Notes under the pieces: model-generated | Told to the model about the DNA's origin: nothing | The model's database searches: none | What the model saw: the letters and a program-made list of their open reading frames with translations, nothing else | Position numbers and translations under genes: made by a program | NCBI GenBank assembly: GCA_964574815.1 | Contig: CAZNPL010000008.1 | Location: forward strand, 102,782-166,781 | DNA: 64,000 nt | Direction: 5' to 3' | Source: CAZNPL01 sp964574815 | Lineage (GTDB): Bacteria; Planctomycetota; Phycisphaerae; UBA1845 | In this document: piece by piece, positions 27,045 through 35,185 of the stretch | Numbering within the stretch: the stretch's first letter is position 1 | Layout of the letters: each line of letters starts with the position of its first letter

Positions 27045-28562
27045 ATGAACGGACATTGCATGAAAACAGGTGGTAAAGGAAGAATTCGTCCGAAAGCTCT
27101 GATGGCAGCAGCCGTTGTGGCGGCAATTGCGGTCCAGGTTCCAATTGCCGTGGCCGGCGACGGCTCCGATCCACCGCCTAAACCCGTTGCCTATTGCTAT
27201 GGGCAGGGGGCCTGCTGCGAAGGCACCGACTCGCCGTATTCCATACCCTGCTGCCCGATCGACCCCGATAGAGACGTGATGAGCAAGAGTACTGGATCAG
27301 GCGGCGGTGGGACGGCTACGGCATCGACGGAGGATCTGGGGTGTATTTCGCAGGGTGTTAATACCACCTGCCTTGGCTCCGAGGCATGTTGCATGCCGGA
27401 CGGCACGTGCACCAATGCCGACGCCCGCTGCTGCGACGATCTAGGCGGGGTCGCCGGGGGCGCGGGCTCCGACTGCACGATCGTCGAGGCCTGCTGCTTG
27501 CCGGACGCGACGTGCACGGAGATTGCTCCCGAGTGCTGCCTCGTGCTGGGCGGGACCCCAGGCGGAGCAGGCTCGGCGTGCACCGGAAACATCGGTGTTT
27601 GCTGCGAGGGAACCGACAGCCGGGAGACCGACGAGAGTTGCTGTGATTCCGGATATTGGCTGGGTGCCGGCACCGTCTGCGACGCGGACGGCGACGGCGA
27701 TGGCGACAACGACGGGGATGGAGTTTGCGACGCGTGTGACAATTGCCCCGAAGAACTCAATATCGGCCAGGATGACTCGGACGGGGACGGGGTTGGTGAC
27801 GTATGCGATAATTGTCCCGATGTCGTTAATCCGGCGTGCGATGATCCCGAGGGCTGTGACTGTACCGGAGACGGTGACACGACCGACTGGGAAGACGCCT
27901 GGTTGGGCGAGCAGTGCGATCGCGACTTCGACGGCCGGGGAGATGCCTGCGACAACTGCCCCGACGACGCCAACTACTCCCAGACCGACACGGACGAAGA
28001 CGGCGTCGGCGATGCGTGCGACAACTGCCCGAACGATCCGAATCCGGATCAGGCGGATGCGGACGGTGATGGCGTCGGTGATGTCTGCGACAACTGCCCG
28101 AACGATCCGAACCCGGACCAATTGGACACAGATGGGGACGGCCTTGGCGATGTCTGTGACCCGTGTCCTGATGATCCGAACAACGACGTTGATGGTGACG
28201 GCTTCTGCGAGCCGGAGGACAACTGCCCGGACGTCGCGAACCCGGACCAGCAAAACTGCGACGAGTGGGACGGCGATACTGCCGGGGACGCCTGCGACGA
28301 GGACATTGACGCGGACGGTATTCCTAACCTCGATGACGTTTGTGATTTTACGACACAGGGAATAGTCGAGTTCGACCGCATCGCGCCGGGATCCGGGCTG
28401 ATAATCAAAATCCCCGGTCACCCGCTGCTGGGAACGGCGCGGTACGACGTTGACGGAGACTGCGACATCGACCAGCAGGACCTGAATTTCGTGAGCGGCT
28501 GGCAGACCGGCTCCGGCTGCAAGAGGGGCGTTGAGAACATCGAGTGGTGCAGTTGTCCTTAG
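27045..28562 (+). CDS. Exported Cys-rich protein with thrombospondin type 3 calcium repeats
   Basis: 505 aa; ATG 27045 follows a strong GGGAGGAG site. A long basic signal peptide ends near AVAGDG. Residues about 45-210 have repeated CC-containing units (ACCMPDGTCTNADARCCDDL, ACCLPDATC). Residues about 210-430 are thrombospondin type 3 repeats of the form DxDGDGVGDxCDNCPxD, six to eight units, each expected to bind calcium. The end (GTARYDVDGDCDIDQQDLNF) resembles a dockerin half. It is probably a secreted or surface structural protein that needs calcium to fold. Repetition at DNA level makes it prone to copy-number change. Confidence 0.85.
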   Translation: MNGHCMKTGGKGRIRPKALMAAAVVAAIAVQVPIAVAGDGSDPPPKPVAYCYGQGACCEGTDSPYSIPCCPIDPDRDVMSKSTGSGGGGTATASTEDLGCISQGVNTTCLGSEACCMPDGTCTNADARCCDDLGGVAGGAGSDCTIVEACCLPDATCTEIAPECCLVLGGTPGGAGSACTGNIGVCCEGTDSRETDESCCDSGYWLGAGTVCDADGDGDGDNDGDGVCDACDNCPEELNIGQDDSDGDGVGDVCDNCPDVVNPACDDPEGCDCTGDGDTTDWEDAWLGEQCDRDFDGRGDACDNCPDDANYSQTDTDEDGVGDACDNCPNDPNPDQADADGDGVGDVCDNCPNDPNPDQLDTDGDGLGDVCDPCPDDPNNDVDGDGFCEPEDNCPDVANPDQQNCDEWDGDTAGDACDEDIDADGIPNLDDVCDFTTQGIVEFDRIAPGSGLIIKIPGHPLLGTARYDVDGDCDIDQQDLNFVSGWQTGSGCKRGVENIEWCSCP

Positions 28563-28621
28563 GCGAGTTGTCGAAAAAGTCAAGCGGTTAACGTGGCATA
28601 GGTAGCCTGTCCGGAGGAGTG

Positions 28622-28653
28622 CATGGCCGCGCGTCGTTAGCAGCGCGGCCATG
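28622..28653 (+). terminator. Hairpin after the thrombospondin-repeat gene
   Basis: A perfect 11-bp stem: CATGGCCGCGC (28622-28632) and GCGCGGCCATG (28643-28653) with a 10-base loop, 60 bp after the stop codon. Only TTCC follows, so it is a weak intrinsic terminator or an RNA-stabilising hairpin. Confidence 0.6.
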
Positions 28654-28815
28654 TTCCTGCGCGTGGCAACACCCCTACGTACGTGTACTGCAGGTCTCAA
28701 CGCGCCAGGATTCGCCAATGATCCGGGGAAGCTCTTCCGAACGACGAAGCGCCACGCGCGCGTGCCTGTCACGCGTCACTACAGCTCGTGGACCCCGTCG
28801 TCTGGCCAGCTCTAG

Positions 28816-28990
28816 TCAATTGCTAACGTTCGCAAGACTTCGCCTTCGACCGGCGAGATCAAGCAGACCCGGGCCAACAAGGGCCGGTGTTCCAGGTTCG
28901 GGCAGAGTCACGAAGCTCAGCGAGAACGGCTCGCCGGCGCTGGGCGAGGGTAACATCCTCTGCGAGGGATGGGTGGCCGGGAAATGCAAA
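28816..28990 (-). pseudogene. Remnant of a PEP-CTERM gene
   Basis: The minus-strand frame reads GEPFSLSFVTLPEPGTPALV-GPGLLDLAGRRR, which lines up with the end of the intact gene at 34440-35069 (SEPFSLSFAVVPEPGTLALV-GLGVLGFVGRRRR). The two regions are also clearly alike at DNA level over about 100 bp. Upstream the frame has lost recognisable similarity after about residue 38 of the open frame and has no signal peptide, so only the 3' end of a B-type gene is left. It lies just downstream of the last gene of the cluster that contains the intact copy. Confidence 0.6.
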
Positions 28991-29056
28991 TCCCCCGCCA
29001 GTCCGTGACGCCGATCGCGGTTGGAGCCTGAAGGCGGAAATTCCACGGCACGCGTG

Positions 29057-31648
29057 TCAATCGGAAGCAACGGAAAGCTCGTCAAGAGCGGCACGTGCTC
29101 CAACGGATTCTGGTCTCACATCAACAAGAATCTTGAGTAAATGGCGCGCGGTCTCTCGGTTGGCTGGCGCCGTCTCCCGGGCGATCTGGACGCAACGATC
29201 ATACCCCGGATCGAAGTACGAGCTCACACGTGTACTTTGAACGTACGCTGCTATCGCTTCGCTCTTGCGGCCTTCAACTTCGGCGATGCGGCCGCGAAGA
29301 TACGCGTTGCGTGCCGCTACGTACTCGGTCAGGCGACGGGCATATGTTGCGTTCCTGGGCGCGACATGGTCAAACACATACCGTGCCGGATCGGACGTGA
29401 AGCCGTCAAGTAACGCCTTGAGCCTGCCGTGGCGGCTTTGGCGTACAGTGTGCACGTGAAACGGGACGCGAAACATGACGATCGGGTGGTCGTCAGTGTT
29501 GACTGACGCGCCCCGAACGTACGCCGCGAGTTCCCGGGACCCGGCGACAAACCGCCCATCAAGCTTGACGTCGCTGTTCAGTCCGACCTGCGCAAGCTCG
29601 CCTCGAATCCGGTCGTCGTCAAGAGTGGCGGAGCTCCCCTCGCGTTGACGCGCGGTGGGGTGCAATGTGGCGATCAGGCCCAGCGCTGGCGCTTCCATGG
29701 AATCGGACACGAGAAACGCCAAGGCACCTGGAAAGACTTCCATGAACGTGCGAACAATGACGCGCAACGAGCCTTCGTCCAGCTGGTGCAATGGCAGCCA
29801 TTGACAGAATAGCCCTCCGTCATCCAGTCGACGCCGCACCGCCTTGAAATGTTCGACGGTGTACAGCGTTCCAGCCCCGTCTCGCGCCGGATGAAACAGA
29901 TCCGCCACGATGACGTCGTATTGGTCCGAGCTGCTCCGCACGAACCTTCGCGCGTCCGCGGCGAACAAGTGCGCCCGCTCGTGTTGATGTGGTGAATTGT
30001 TTTCCGGCGCGAAAGCGTCCAAGAGGTCGAGGACTTCCGGCAGCAGTTCGACTGCGTCCACGCGCAGGGTGGGCAGGATCAGCGCTGCGCCGCTGGTGAT
30101 CCCCGTGCCAACGCCAAGGAACAGCGCGCGCTCAGGCGCACCATGAAGCAACAACGGTATAAGCGCCTGCCTCTTCTCATACACCGCCGCACCTGTGTCG
30201 CCCATGTGGAATCGGTTGTTGACGGCCAGACCTCGCGACCCGTCCGCATCCTCGCCAACGGTGATTGTCGCCATCACGCCTTCGCGATGGTCGATAACGC
30301 GCCCGCCATCGCGCGAGATAACCGGATAAAAGCGCGCCGGTGAGAACAGGACCAGCAGCACTGGTATTGCCACGGCGGGCGCCAAACGGAGGCTCAATCT
30401 GGGAACAAAGCCCAAATAGGCGACCGCGAGTGCGACAAGTGCCCATTTTGATCCGACCGTCGGCAGCAGCCACACGCCGAGTATCGGGGGAGCCAGTGCT
30501 CCGCCAAGTGTGTTCAGTGCCGCGGCAGTGCCGATCCCGCCCTCCTTGCGTTTGGCTGCTTGTACCAGGTGCGCATAGGTGGCGCCCATGAACGTGGTGG
30601 GCAGGGCGAAAAGGGACAGGGCGAGAGCGAGTTCACGCGCCACAATGCCAATTGTGCGCGCTCCGAAATGGTCGCGCAAGAACAAGTAGCCGTCAATCGC
30701 AGTATCGAAGAACGTAGCCGAGGCGAGACAGCTCGCACCGATGCCGCACAAGAGAAGTGTCAAGAGAGACTTGAAAGGCGCGCTCCGGCCGATTCGCTGA
30801 TAGAGTCCGGCTCCCAACGCCGTACCGGCGAGATAGACAATCAGCGCCGCGGCGAAGCTGTACACCGTGTTTTCGGCCACCTGCGACATGAGTCGCACTC
30901 CCAGCACCTCGTAGCCAATGCCGAGCAGGCCGGTGAAAAAGACGGCGACGCCGAGCCGCCTCTGCGACAGCGGCGCCACGACTGCTTTGTGCAAAGTGGA
31001 TGACGGTAGCGCGGTTTGCCTGGCAAACGGTATCATGCTCACCGCGCACACGAAGTTCACCACAGCGAGCGTGACCAGCGTCAACCGATATCCGAACGCG
31101 GGAATGATCAGGAATGCCGCGCTGAGCGTGCCGAACAGAGCCCCGGCGGTATTCGCGGCGTATAGCCCGCCGACGCAACGACCGTCGCGTGTTCTTGGGG
31201 CTACGCATCGTTCCATAACCGGTAACGTCGCACCCATGGCAACGGTTGCGGGAAGTAGAACCACGAATGGACACAGGAAGGCTACCAGCCAGTGTCGCCC
31301 CGGCGGAGCCTCAATGCCGATGGCCCGCAAGGCGAAATCGTTGGCCATCGGAATCAACGCCAACGAAACAAACCCCCAGACGCCGATCAGCAACTCGAGT
31401 CCGACGTACCATCCACCCGGACGCGGACTCCGCGCGATTCGTCGGTCCAAAACCCACGCCCCCAAGGCCAGGCCACCGAAGAAAGCTGACACCACTGCGA
31501 GTACGCTCGGCATCTCGTGGCCCAGGGCGACGGCGAACATGCGCGTCCAGACCATCTGGTAGCCGAGACCCGCAACGCCCGACAGAAAGTAGATCAGATA
31601 TAAACCGCCGGTACGTTGAGCCACTTGCACCAGTTTCTCGCCGCCCAA
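29057..31648 (-). CDS. Membrane-fused spermidine-synthase-like protein
   Basis: 863 aa. Residues 1-420 form a transporter-like membrane domain with about twelve helices (YLIYFLSGVAGLGYQMVWTR is the hallmark start; GGLYAANTAGALFGTLSAAF). Residues about 430-700 are a spermidine-synthase-like Rossmann fold (ALFLGVGTGITSGAAL, VDAVELLPEVLDLL, YDVIVADLFHPARDGAG, LFCQWLPLHQLD). The C-terminal 130 residues are helical, TPR-like (RGRIAEVEGRKSEAIAAYVQ). These fused proteins are common but poorly understood; polyamine synthesis is not shown because catalytic Asp positions in the family differ. It starts 63 bp after gene A', so it may be co-transcribed with the exported-protein cluster. Confidence 0.8.
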   Translation of the reverse strand: MGGEKLVQVAQRTGGLYLIYFLSGVAGLGYQMVWTRMFAVALGHEMPSVLAVVSAFFGGLALGAWVLDRRIARSPRPGGWYVGLELLIGVWGFVSLALIPMANDFALRAIGIEAPPGRHWLVAFLCPFVVLLPATVAMGATLPVMERCVAPRTRDGRCVGGLYAANTAGALFGTLSAAFLIIPAFGYRLTLVTLAVVNFVCAVSMIPFARQTALPSSTLHKAVVAPLSQRRLGVAVFFTGLLGIGYEVLGVRLMSQVAENTVYSFAAALIVYLAGTALGAGLYQRIGRSAPFKSLLTLLLCGIGASCLASATFFDTAIDGYLFLRDHFGARTIGIVARELALALSLFALPTTFMGATYAHLVQAAKRKEGGIGTAAALNTLGGALAPPILGVWLLPTVGSKWALVALAVAYLGFVPRLSLRLAPAVAIPVLLVLFSPARFYPVISRDGGRVIDHREGVMATITVGEDADGSRGLAVNNRFHMGDTGAAVYEKRQALIPLLLHGAPERALFLGVGTGITSGAALILPTLRVDAVELLPEVLDLLDAFAPENNSPHQHERAHLFAADARRFVRSSSDQYDVIVADLFHPARDGAGTLYTVEHFKAVRRRLDDGGLFCQWLPLHQLDEGSLRVIVRTFMEVFPGALAFLVSDSMEAPALGLIATLHPTARQREGSSATLDDDRIRGELAQVGLNSDVKLDGRFVAGSRELAAYVRGASVNTDDHPIVMFRVPFHVHTVRQSRHGRLKALLDGFTSDPARYVFDHVAPRNATYARRLTEYVAARNAYLRGRIAEVEGRKSEAIAAYVQSTRVSSYFDPGYDRCVQIARETAPANRETARHLLKILVDVRPESVGARAALDELSVASD

Positions 31649-31711
31649 CCCGTGGATCGACCCGTTACAGCTCTTCAGTCGCGGCCGTCTTCACAAACCG
31701 CTTACGAAAGA

Positions 31712-33313
31712 CTATGGGGCCGAGCAGCAGCACTCCGGATCGCCCGAGCCCTGACAGTTAACGCCATTCAAAATCGCAAACACGTCAAAGATATTCAACG
31801 TCCCGTTTCCGCCGCACGGCTCCAGATCGGTGAGTTCGCAACCGGCATCATCGCAACTGCTCGAAGGACTACCCTCGATGCAGCTCAGCACACAGAATAT
31901 GTCGAAAATGTTCACCACGGAATTGGCGTTGACGTCTCCGCATAACTCCAGGGCTCCGCACTCCTCCTCCGCCAGGAGCGTCACCGCAAACAAGGCTATC
32001 CGACCAGTGTCCGTGTAATCATCAATCTCGATCGACTCGAGCATGCGCGTCTGGTCGAGCGGAAAAGTCACGCGCTGTAGGTAGAACGAATCGAACGGTG
32101 GAAGCGTCATATCGATGCCGCTCCCGTCGCTGCGTTCAAATCCACCTCCTTCACGACTTCCACTTGGGCCGACCGAAAGGCGCGGGATCGTGGCCCCACT
32201 CACCCGCCAATTGTTCACCGGCACGTAGACCGGATCAAAACCGGCGGGCAGCGGCAATCGCCGGATGTTCACCACCTGCTCGCTGCCGGTGTCGTAAACC
32301 ATACGCACGACGAGCGTCTCGCAGGTCTCGCCGGTTAGACACTCGAAATCACCGGAGGCGCCGATCAACAGCTCCGCGCTCAGGTAGGAACCCTCAATGC
32401 CTTGGCCGACCAGATCGATCGTTGCCGCTGACGTCAACGATCCGTCATCGAACAGACAATTCAGGTTCGACCCGGTCAGCCCTTGGAGCTGGAAGAGGTC
32501 GAGGGTTCCGTCCGCCGGGATGCCGCGATCCGTCCCGTAGAGGCCATCGAGCAGCCAGTAATGACCGGCCCCATCGAATGACGAAGGTGAGTCACTCAGG
32601 TCACTGTCGACGACGTCGGCGTTGAACACGCCGGTCAGGTCGACAGGCGTCGCGGCGAAGCACTCCGGGCTTGTCTTGAAAGACAGCGTGAATTCCTCGC
32701 TGGGCGTGAACACGATGGAGGCTGTCATCTGAAACTCGGCCAGATACGCGCCGGGCCGATGCGCGAGAAAGAACGGGTGAATGTGACCACCGTTGGCGCT
32801 GTCTCCGACCTTCCAGTTCGTGCCGTCCTCGTTGAGTATCGGCGTCACGGCTTGGGTCATGGCGAAGTTGACGCCGTCGACGAACTGGATTCGCTCCATG
32901 AACGTCTCGAAGAACTGCCCGCCGGTAAAGTCGGTACTCATACCGTGGCAGGGATCGGAGGTGTCAATGTAGTTCAGCCCCGGGTCGTTGAGTCCGAAGA
33001 CGAACCCGCCGCGGGCCGGGGCGGCCAGGTTATCACCGAAGGCGATGTGCGCGAGCTCGATCGCCACGCCGGGATCGGCGGGCTCACCTCCGCCAGGCGG
33101 GATATCCCCGCCGACGGCTTCGTTGTCCGCGATGAACAGCCTCAACGGCTCCTGCGTCGGACATCCCTCGCTCTCTGGAGCGTCTGGGGGCGGACTGTGG
33201 CCGATGAATAGATCCGTGTGTTGAGCAAGGACAGGCGGTGCCAGAGACCCACCGGCCAGCACCAAAAAGATCCAGAGAAAACGCGAAATCTTTGCGTTCC
33301 TGTGCAAGTGCAT
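31712..33313 (-). CDS. Exported protein A' (choice-of-anchor-M-like) with dockerin end
   Basis: 533 aa; AAGGAGGA before ATG 33313 decides the start and a signal peptide ends near VLAQ. The mature N-terminus HTDLFIGHSPP is shared with protein A (HTDIFIGHSPP). A segment GDSANGGHIHPFFLAHRPG then AYLAEFQM resembles the surface-anchored protein domain TIGR03769/choice-of-anchor M, where His residues are conserved. The C-terminus carries dockerin-like pairs (CGDVNANSVVNIFDIFCVL, GNGTLNIFDVFAILNG) rather than a hydrophobic sorting tail. Function is unknown; a surface-exposed role is inferred. The domain name is recalled, not searched. Confidence 0.75.
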   Translation of the reverse strand: MHLHRNAKISRFLWIFLVLAGGSLAPPVLAQHTDLFIGHSPPPDAPESEGCPTQEPLRLFIADNEAVGGDIPPGGGEPADPGVAIELAHIAFGDNLAAPARGGFVFGLNDPGLNYIDTSDPCHGMSTDFTGGQFFETFMERIQFVDGVNFAMTQAVTPILNEDGTNWKVGDSANGGHIHPFFLAHRPGAYLAEFQMTASIVFTPSEEFTLSFKTSPECFAATPVDLTGVFNADVVDSDLSDSPSSFDGAGHYWLLDGLYGTDRGIPADGTLDLFQLQGLTGSNLNCLFDDGSLTSAATIDLVGQGIEGSYLSAELLIGASGDFECLTGETCETLVVRMVYDTGSEQVVNIRRLPLPAGFDPVYVPVNNWRVSGATIPRLSVGPSGSREGGGFERSDGSGIDMTLPPFDSFYLQRVTFPLDQTRMLESIEIDDYTDTGRIALFAVTLLAEEECGALELCGDVNANSVVNIFDIFCVLSCIEGSPSSSCDDAGCELTDLEPCGGNGTLNIFDVFAILNGVNCQGSGDPECCCSAP

Positions 33314-33381
33314 ATCTACTTCCTCCTTGATAAGATTGGTCACATCGCCCGAAGCCGGAGTGCAGCCCGGCGAGACCCGAC

Positions 33382-33423
33382 AAAGGCGCCGACCCAAACG
33401 TCAAACGTAGTGCCGGCGCCTTT
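33382..33423. terminator. Hairpin between B' and A'
   Basis: AAAGGCGCCG (33382-33391) and CGGCGCCTTT (33414-33423) form a perfect 10-bp stem with a 22-base loop. It lies 85 bp downstream of the B' stop on the minus strand and upstream of the A' ribosome site. With A and T runs at the stem base, it could end transcription in part or separate the two genes. Confidence 0.5.
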
Positions 33424-33507
33424 GCCGAGAGTGAAAAACGGCGTCATCTGCAAGCACGCTGCCTTGATCGCTTCCGCGTATGGACGACAGGGCCGATCCC
33501 CAATAGG

Positions 33508-34200
33508 CTACCGTACTACAGCCTCCCGGCGGGCACCGAACATAATCGTACCAGCCGTCAATCCCAACAGCGTCAGCATGATCAAGCCCCACTCGCTCAC
33601 CGTCGGAATTACCGCCTCCGGGCCTTCTTCCTCGTGCACCTCCAGACAAAGGGAGAATTGCTCCGAATCGGCGTGCATGGAAGAAGGATCGACCGCCTGG
33701 AAAACGCCGGTGACGATCGTCCCCGGAAGCGTCCCCGGCGGCAGCGCGAAGATCAGGTCGTCGTGAAACCCACCCTCGGCATCGGCGGGGAACACATAGG
33801 TATCGCCGTCGCTGGTCAGAATCGCATTCTCGGTCTCGTCGAACATGGAGAAACCGAGCTCAAAGGTAATCCGCTTGAGCGATACCTGGTGCCCGGCGAG
33901 CAAGGCGAACAACCCCTCGGCCGGCTCATCCTCCTCGAGCCCCTCCCATCCGGGCTCTTGTGCGACGAACCATCCGTCTAACGTGCTGAACGGATCGCTG
34001 AGCAATTCGAGCTCGATGCATTCCTCTAGTTCGAGCAAGTGCTCATCACCCTCGACCAGGAGCTGATTCGCCGGGACCGTCCCGTCACCGCTCTGGCCAA
34101 TCTCGAAGTCTGTGTGCTCGCCATGTTGGGCAAACACCACCGCGGGAAATGCCCATAAAAGCGTGCCAAGCACTCTCACTCGTCTCAATCTTGGAATCAT
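33508..34200 (-). CDS. Exported protein B' with IPTL-CTERM tail
   Basis: 230 aa. The signal peptide ends at VVFAQ, and the mature part starts HGEHTDFEIGQ, the same as in protein B. The two share SDPFSTLDGWFVA-EPGWEGLE, DEPAEGLFALL, GFSMFD and FPADA-GGFHDDLIF nearly throughout. The C-terminus is VIPTVSEWGLIMLTLLGLTA plus GARR, an IPTL-CTERM sorting tail, whereas B ends in PEP-CTERM. So sister proteins are directed to different predicted sorting enzymes. A 239-bp gap with a hairpin separates it from B. Confidence 0.85.
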   Translation of the reverse strand: MIPRLRRVRVLGTLLWAFPAVVFAQHGEHTDFEIGQSGDGTVPANQLLVEGDEHLLELEECIELELLSDPFSTLDGWFVAQEPGWEGLEEDEPAEGLFALLAGHQVSLKRITFELGFSMFDETENAILTSDGDTYVFPADAEGGFHDDLIFALPPGTLPGTIVTGVFQAVDPSSMHADSEQFSLCLEVHEEEGPEAVIPTVSEWGLIMLTLLGLTAGTIMFGARREAVVR

Positions 34201-34337
34201 GCGTCACCTCCTTGAGCGACCTTTCGAGTCGCCTCCTCCAGAAAATGCACTACGGACAGCGCACGTACGCTGTCCAGCCCGTAAATGGCCAAGTGGAAAC
34301 GATTTCCGAAGGCGAGTATGATGGATAGGCTTTAACG

Positions 34338-34392
34338 AAGGGAACCGGACGCAGCCGTTTGTCGCCAAACAAGGTCGGCTGCGCCGGCCCTT
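34338..34392. terminator. Long hairpin between B and B'
   Basis: AAGGG-aa-CCGG-a-CGCAGCCG (34338-34354) pairs with CGGCTGCG-CCGG-CCCTT (up to 34392) around an 18-base loop. It is 48 bp past the stop codon of protein B on the minus strand, as expected for a terminator; a long U-run is lacking. Confidence 0.55.
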
Positions 34393-34439
34393 CCTACTAT
34401 CCCCTCACGTCACCCTCCTGATCGATACGTCCACAGCCG

Positions 34440-35069
34440 CTATCCGATTCCCCTCCGCCTTCTCCCGACGAAACCGAGCACGCCAAGGCCGACAAGGGCG
34501 AGCGTTCCGGGCTCGGGTACTACGGCAAAGCTCAGCGAGAACGGCTCGCTGTCGCCGTGCAGCCCCTCCGCATCGGTCAGCAGAAACGTCGCCGACAACT
34601 CGCTGCCGAGAAGCGTGCCCGGCCCTGCGGCGAAGATGAGATCGTCGTGAAAGCCACCTTTGGCATCGGCGGGAAAGACGTAGCTCGCACCATCGCCCGC
34701 CAGAATCGGATTCTCGCTTCCATCAAACATGGAGAAACCGGCGTCAAATGAGACGCGCTGCAGGCCGATCTGGTGCCCCGGCAGCAATGCGAATAATCCT
34801 TCTGCCGGCTCGTCCTGCTCCAGCCCTTCCCAGCCGGGCTCGGCTGCCACGAACCAGCCGTCCAGCGTGCTGAACGGATCGCTCAGCGGCTCGAGCACGA
34901 TGGGCTCGATGCCCATGAGCATGTCCTGGTCACCCTCGATGAGCAGGACGTGCGAGGCCGATCCGTCCTGGCCGATTTCAAAGTCGGTATGCTCATGCCC
35001 GCCGGCGAAGACCGGGACGCCGCACATCCACCCCAGGACCAGAATCACTCCTGTTACGCTCCTTAACAT
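34440..35069 (-). CDS. Exported protein B with PEP-CTERM tail
   Basis: 209 aa from ATG 35069, with GGAGG upstream on the minus strand; the longer frame to 35189 has no signal peptide in its extension. The signal peptide ends near VFAGG, mature start HEHTDFEIGQ. The body is the same family as B'. The tail VPEPGTLALVGLGVLGFVG plus RRRR is a textbook PEP-CTERM signal, recognised by an exosortase and processed at the membrane. No exosortase is in the window. A decayed relative of its 3' end is at 28816-28990. Confidence 0.88.
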   Translation of the reverse strand: MLRSVTGVILVLGWMCGVPVFAGGHEHTDFEIGQDGSASHVLLIEGDQDMLMGIEPIVLEPLSDPFSTLDGWFVAAEPGWEGLEQDEPAEGLFALLPGHQIGLQRVSFDAGFSMFDGSENPILAGDGASYVFPADAKGGFHDDLIFAAGPGTLLGSELSATFLLTDAEGLHGDSEPFSLSFAVVPEPGTLALVGLGVLGFVGRRRRGIG

Positions 35070-35185
35070 GCTTCCAAACCTCCAAATCTGATGAGATTTC
35101 CCAGAACCAGTCATTTCCAAAACGGCATATAAGTTTTTGGGTTTAATACTATTCGTAGCGGTGACTCCGCCGCGCGACCGGAGCC

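Noticed and set aside
27441..28772. 443-residue minus-strand frame opposite the thrombospondin repeats
   Set aside because: Its repeats (VRAVVA-like) are the reverse reading of the CDNCPxD codons; no start signal or family feature.
33382..33423. Operator for metal control of the A/B genes
   Set aside because: The inverted repeat fits a terminator hairpin better than a regulator site, and no Zur-like box was seen before A, B, B' or A'.
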